Shown here in pieces: positions 33,036-34,022 of a DNA stretch of 34,022 nt. Both the position numbers and the translations under genes were made by a program. The stretch comes from Microvirga roseola. Lineage in GTDB: Bacteria; Pseudomonadota; Alphaproteobacteria; Rhizobiales; Beijerinckiaceae. Under the pieces are notes generated by a model. That model saw nothing but the letters and a program-made list of their open reading frames with translations, did not search any database and had not been told where the DNA came from. Location of the stretch: contig NZ_JAJATX010000026.1 in NCBI RefSeq assembly GCF_020866965.1, forward strand, positions 15,107 through 49,128, in the 5' to 3' direction. How positions within the stretch are numbered: the first letter of the stretch is position 1; the number at the start of each line of letters is the position of its first letter.

Positions 33036-33075
33036 GAACCTTTCTTGCCCAACTTGAACCTTTCTTGCCCAACTT
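33036..33075. repeat. Perfect 20-bp tandem duplication
   Basis: Bases 33036-33055 and 33056-33075 are identical. Removing one copy restores a single open frame in which LGKKGSEAKP joins the two fragments of the RTX gene. Twenty is not a multiple of three, so the duplication itself is the frameshift. Confidence 0.9.
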
Positions 33076-33357
33076 GGTGAAGATCTTGTTGTCGAGCCAG
33101 ATCGTGTCGTCCTTCACCTTGAAGTCGAGGATCTTGTCGTTGTTGGAGCGAGCCGCCTTCGTGTCGAACACGAACACGTCCTTGCCCGCTCCGCCCTTCA
33201 GCGTGTCCTTGCCCTTGCCACCCCAGAGCTTGTCATCGCCTGAGCCGCCATCGAGCTGGTCATTGCCGCCCAGGCCCTTGAAAACTTCGGAGGCGGAGGT
33301 TCCTGTGCGTGTGTCGCCGCTGTCCGCCCCGATCCAGACGGTATCAACGGTTGGATC

Positions 33358-33429
33358 GCCCGTGCCTCCGGTGCCGCCCGTGCCTCCGGTTCCTCCGGTA
33401 CCACCAGTACCGCCCGACCCTCCTGTCCC
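33358..33429 (-). repeat. Gly-Thr coding minisatellite in the second RTX gene
   Basis: About eight degenerate 9-base units encode GGT/GTG triplets in a row (GTGGSGGTGGTGG...), making a flexible linker between the N-terminal beta repeats and the RTX block. The first RTX protein lacks it. Unit length keeps the frame. Confidence 0.7.
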
Positions 33430-34022
33430 GGACACGCCGACAACCTCAACCATGAACTGAGGGTCAGTGCTCGTATCGCTCATCCAACTCACTGCATAGT
33501 TGTTCCCAGCAAGAGTGATCAGCGAGGGGTCCCATTGATCTCCGACCGTGCCGGTGCCGACATAGGTGGTGTTCGTTATGGCTGAACCGTCTGCCGCGAC
33601 GGCGGCAGTATAGATGTTGTCGTCGCCCCCGACACTAACCTTGAAAGCAATGGCGAACCCGCCGCCTGCAAGCTGCTTGACAACCGGTGTGTCCTCGAGC
33701 GTGCCGTCCGGCTTGGTGAAGTTCAAAGCGTTGCCGACGGCTTGCCCACTGCTGTCGAACACTTGGGCGCGGATGACGCGTCCGGCCCCTTCGATATCCT
33801 CCCAAGCCATGACGAACCTATCGGCTCCAAGAGGACTCACGGCAGGATTGATGCCGCTGGTGACGCCGGGGATTGTGTCGACTGCGAAGGAATGCCAATT
33901 CCCGTCATCCTGAAGGACGTGAGCTCCCAGGACCGTATTGCCACTTTCAGATACAGCGCTTGCGACAAGTGCCCTGCCATTCGCTAGGCTCAGGACCTAT
34001 TAATTTGGGCTGAGGTGTGATT

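Larger units (their letters stand above)
32834..33996 (-). pseudogene. Second RTX repeat protein, frameshifted near its C-terminus
   Basis: The reading starts upstream in 33841-33996 (VLSLANGRALVASAV...), passes a GTG at 33840, beta-propeller-like repeats, a Gly-Thr linker (33358-33429), three or so GGxGxDxLx calcium-binding nonapeptides (KGLGGNDQLDGG, GDDKLWGG, KDTLKGG) and DVFVFDTKAARSNNDKILDF. A perfect 20-bp tandem duplication at 33036-33075 then shifts the frame, and the protein ends at 33013 after a foreign 12-residue tail. The original end continues in another frame from 33052 to 32834 (KKGSEAKPSKL...KYNDFNVI) and matches the C-terminus of the RTX protein at 25722. Loss of this end should block type I secretion. 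In-frame TAA-TAG codons at 34002-33997 precede the reading with no ATG, GTG or TTG between them and 33840, so the N-terminus is also broken or short. Confidence 0.78.

Noticed and set aside
33013..33080. Programmed ribosomal frameshift in the second RTX gene
   Set aside because: There is no slippery heptamer or pseudoknot-like element; the exact 20-bp duplication explains the frame change fully.

Overview
The window is high-GC, densely packed bacterial DNA, best explained as a chromosomal segment of an alphaproteobacterium of the order Hyphomicrobiales (Rhizobiales), most likely Microvirga or a close relative in Methylobacteriaceae. This rests on four things seen in the sequence: an alphaproteobacterial-type HisS, the run HAD hydrolase-ribF-ileS-lspA-exported protein-two M16 peptidases, a DUF6894 protein, and GGAAC-type (EcfG) stress promoters. 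The genus is an inference from gene content, not from a search.

Layout. 1-260: intergenic inverted repeat. 260-4250 (minus): a basic Lys/Ala-rich protein, hisS, a class III omega-aminotransferase and a small HMA metal-binding protein, with interspersed palindromic repeats between genes. 4401-6728 (plus): a membrane-anchored degenerate EAL protein and a HAD-IIA hydrolase. 6733-6906 (minus): a 57-residue membrane protein. 6965-7987 (plus): ribF. 7994-9684 (minus): msrB followed by a DUF3095 protein with cyclase-like metal sites. 9972-18511 (plus): ileS, lspA, an exported protein, two M16 peptidases and pgi. 18621-20213 (minus): isocitrate lyase, tail to tail with pgi across two strong hairpins. 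20691-22903 (plus): mutL overlapping a DUF202 membrane protein. 22909-25616 (minus): an aldo/keto reductase, DUF6894 and a zinc alcohol dehydrogenase. 25722-27917 (minus): a large RTX repeat protein. 28036-30586 (minus): a pseudouridine synthase with long charged repeats, then rsmD; tadA diverges from it. 31172-32622 (minus): two DUF2382 stress proteins. 32834-33996 (minus): a second, frameshifted RTX gene running to the window edge.

How the genes fit together. Most are housekeeping: translation and RNA modification (hisS, ileS, tadA, rsmD, pseudouridine synthase), envelope processing (lspA, M16 pair, exported protein), cofactor synthesis (ribF), repair (mutL, msrB) and central carbon metabolism (pgi, aceA). 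The accessory part is at the right: two related RTX proteins, visibly less GC-rich than their neighbours, flank the tRNA/rRNA modification block and the stress genes. No type I secretion genes, CRISPR array, tRNA, rRNA, insertion sequence or phage gene was seen. I found no convincing new multi-gene system. The most notable signals are the 20-bp tandem duplication that frameshifts the second RTX gene, an EcfG-type promoter in front of a DUF2382 gene with a weaker one before its neighbour, a degenerate EAL protein, and the cyclase-like metal sites in the DUF3095 protein next to msrB.
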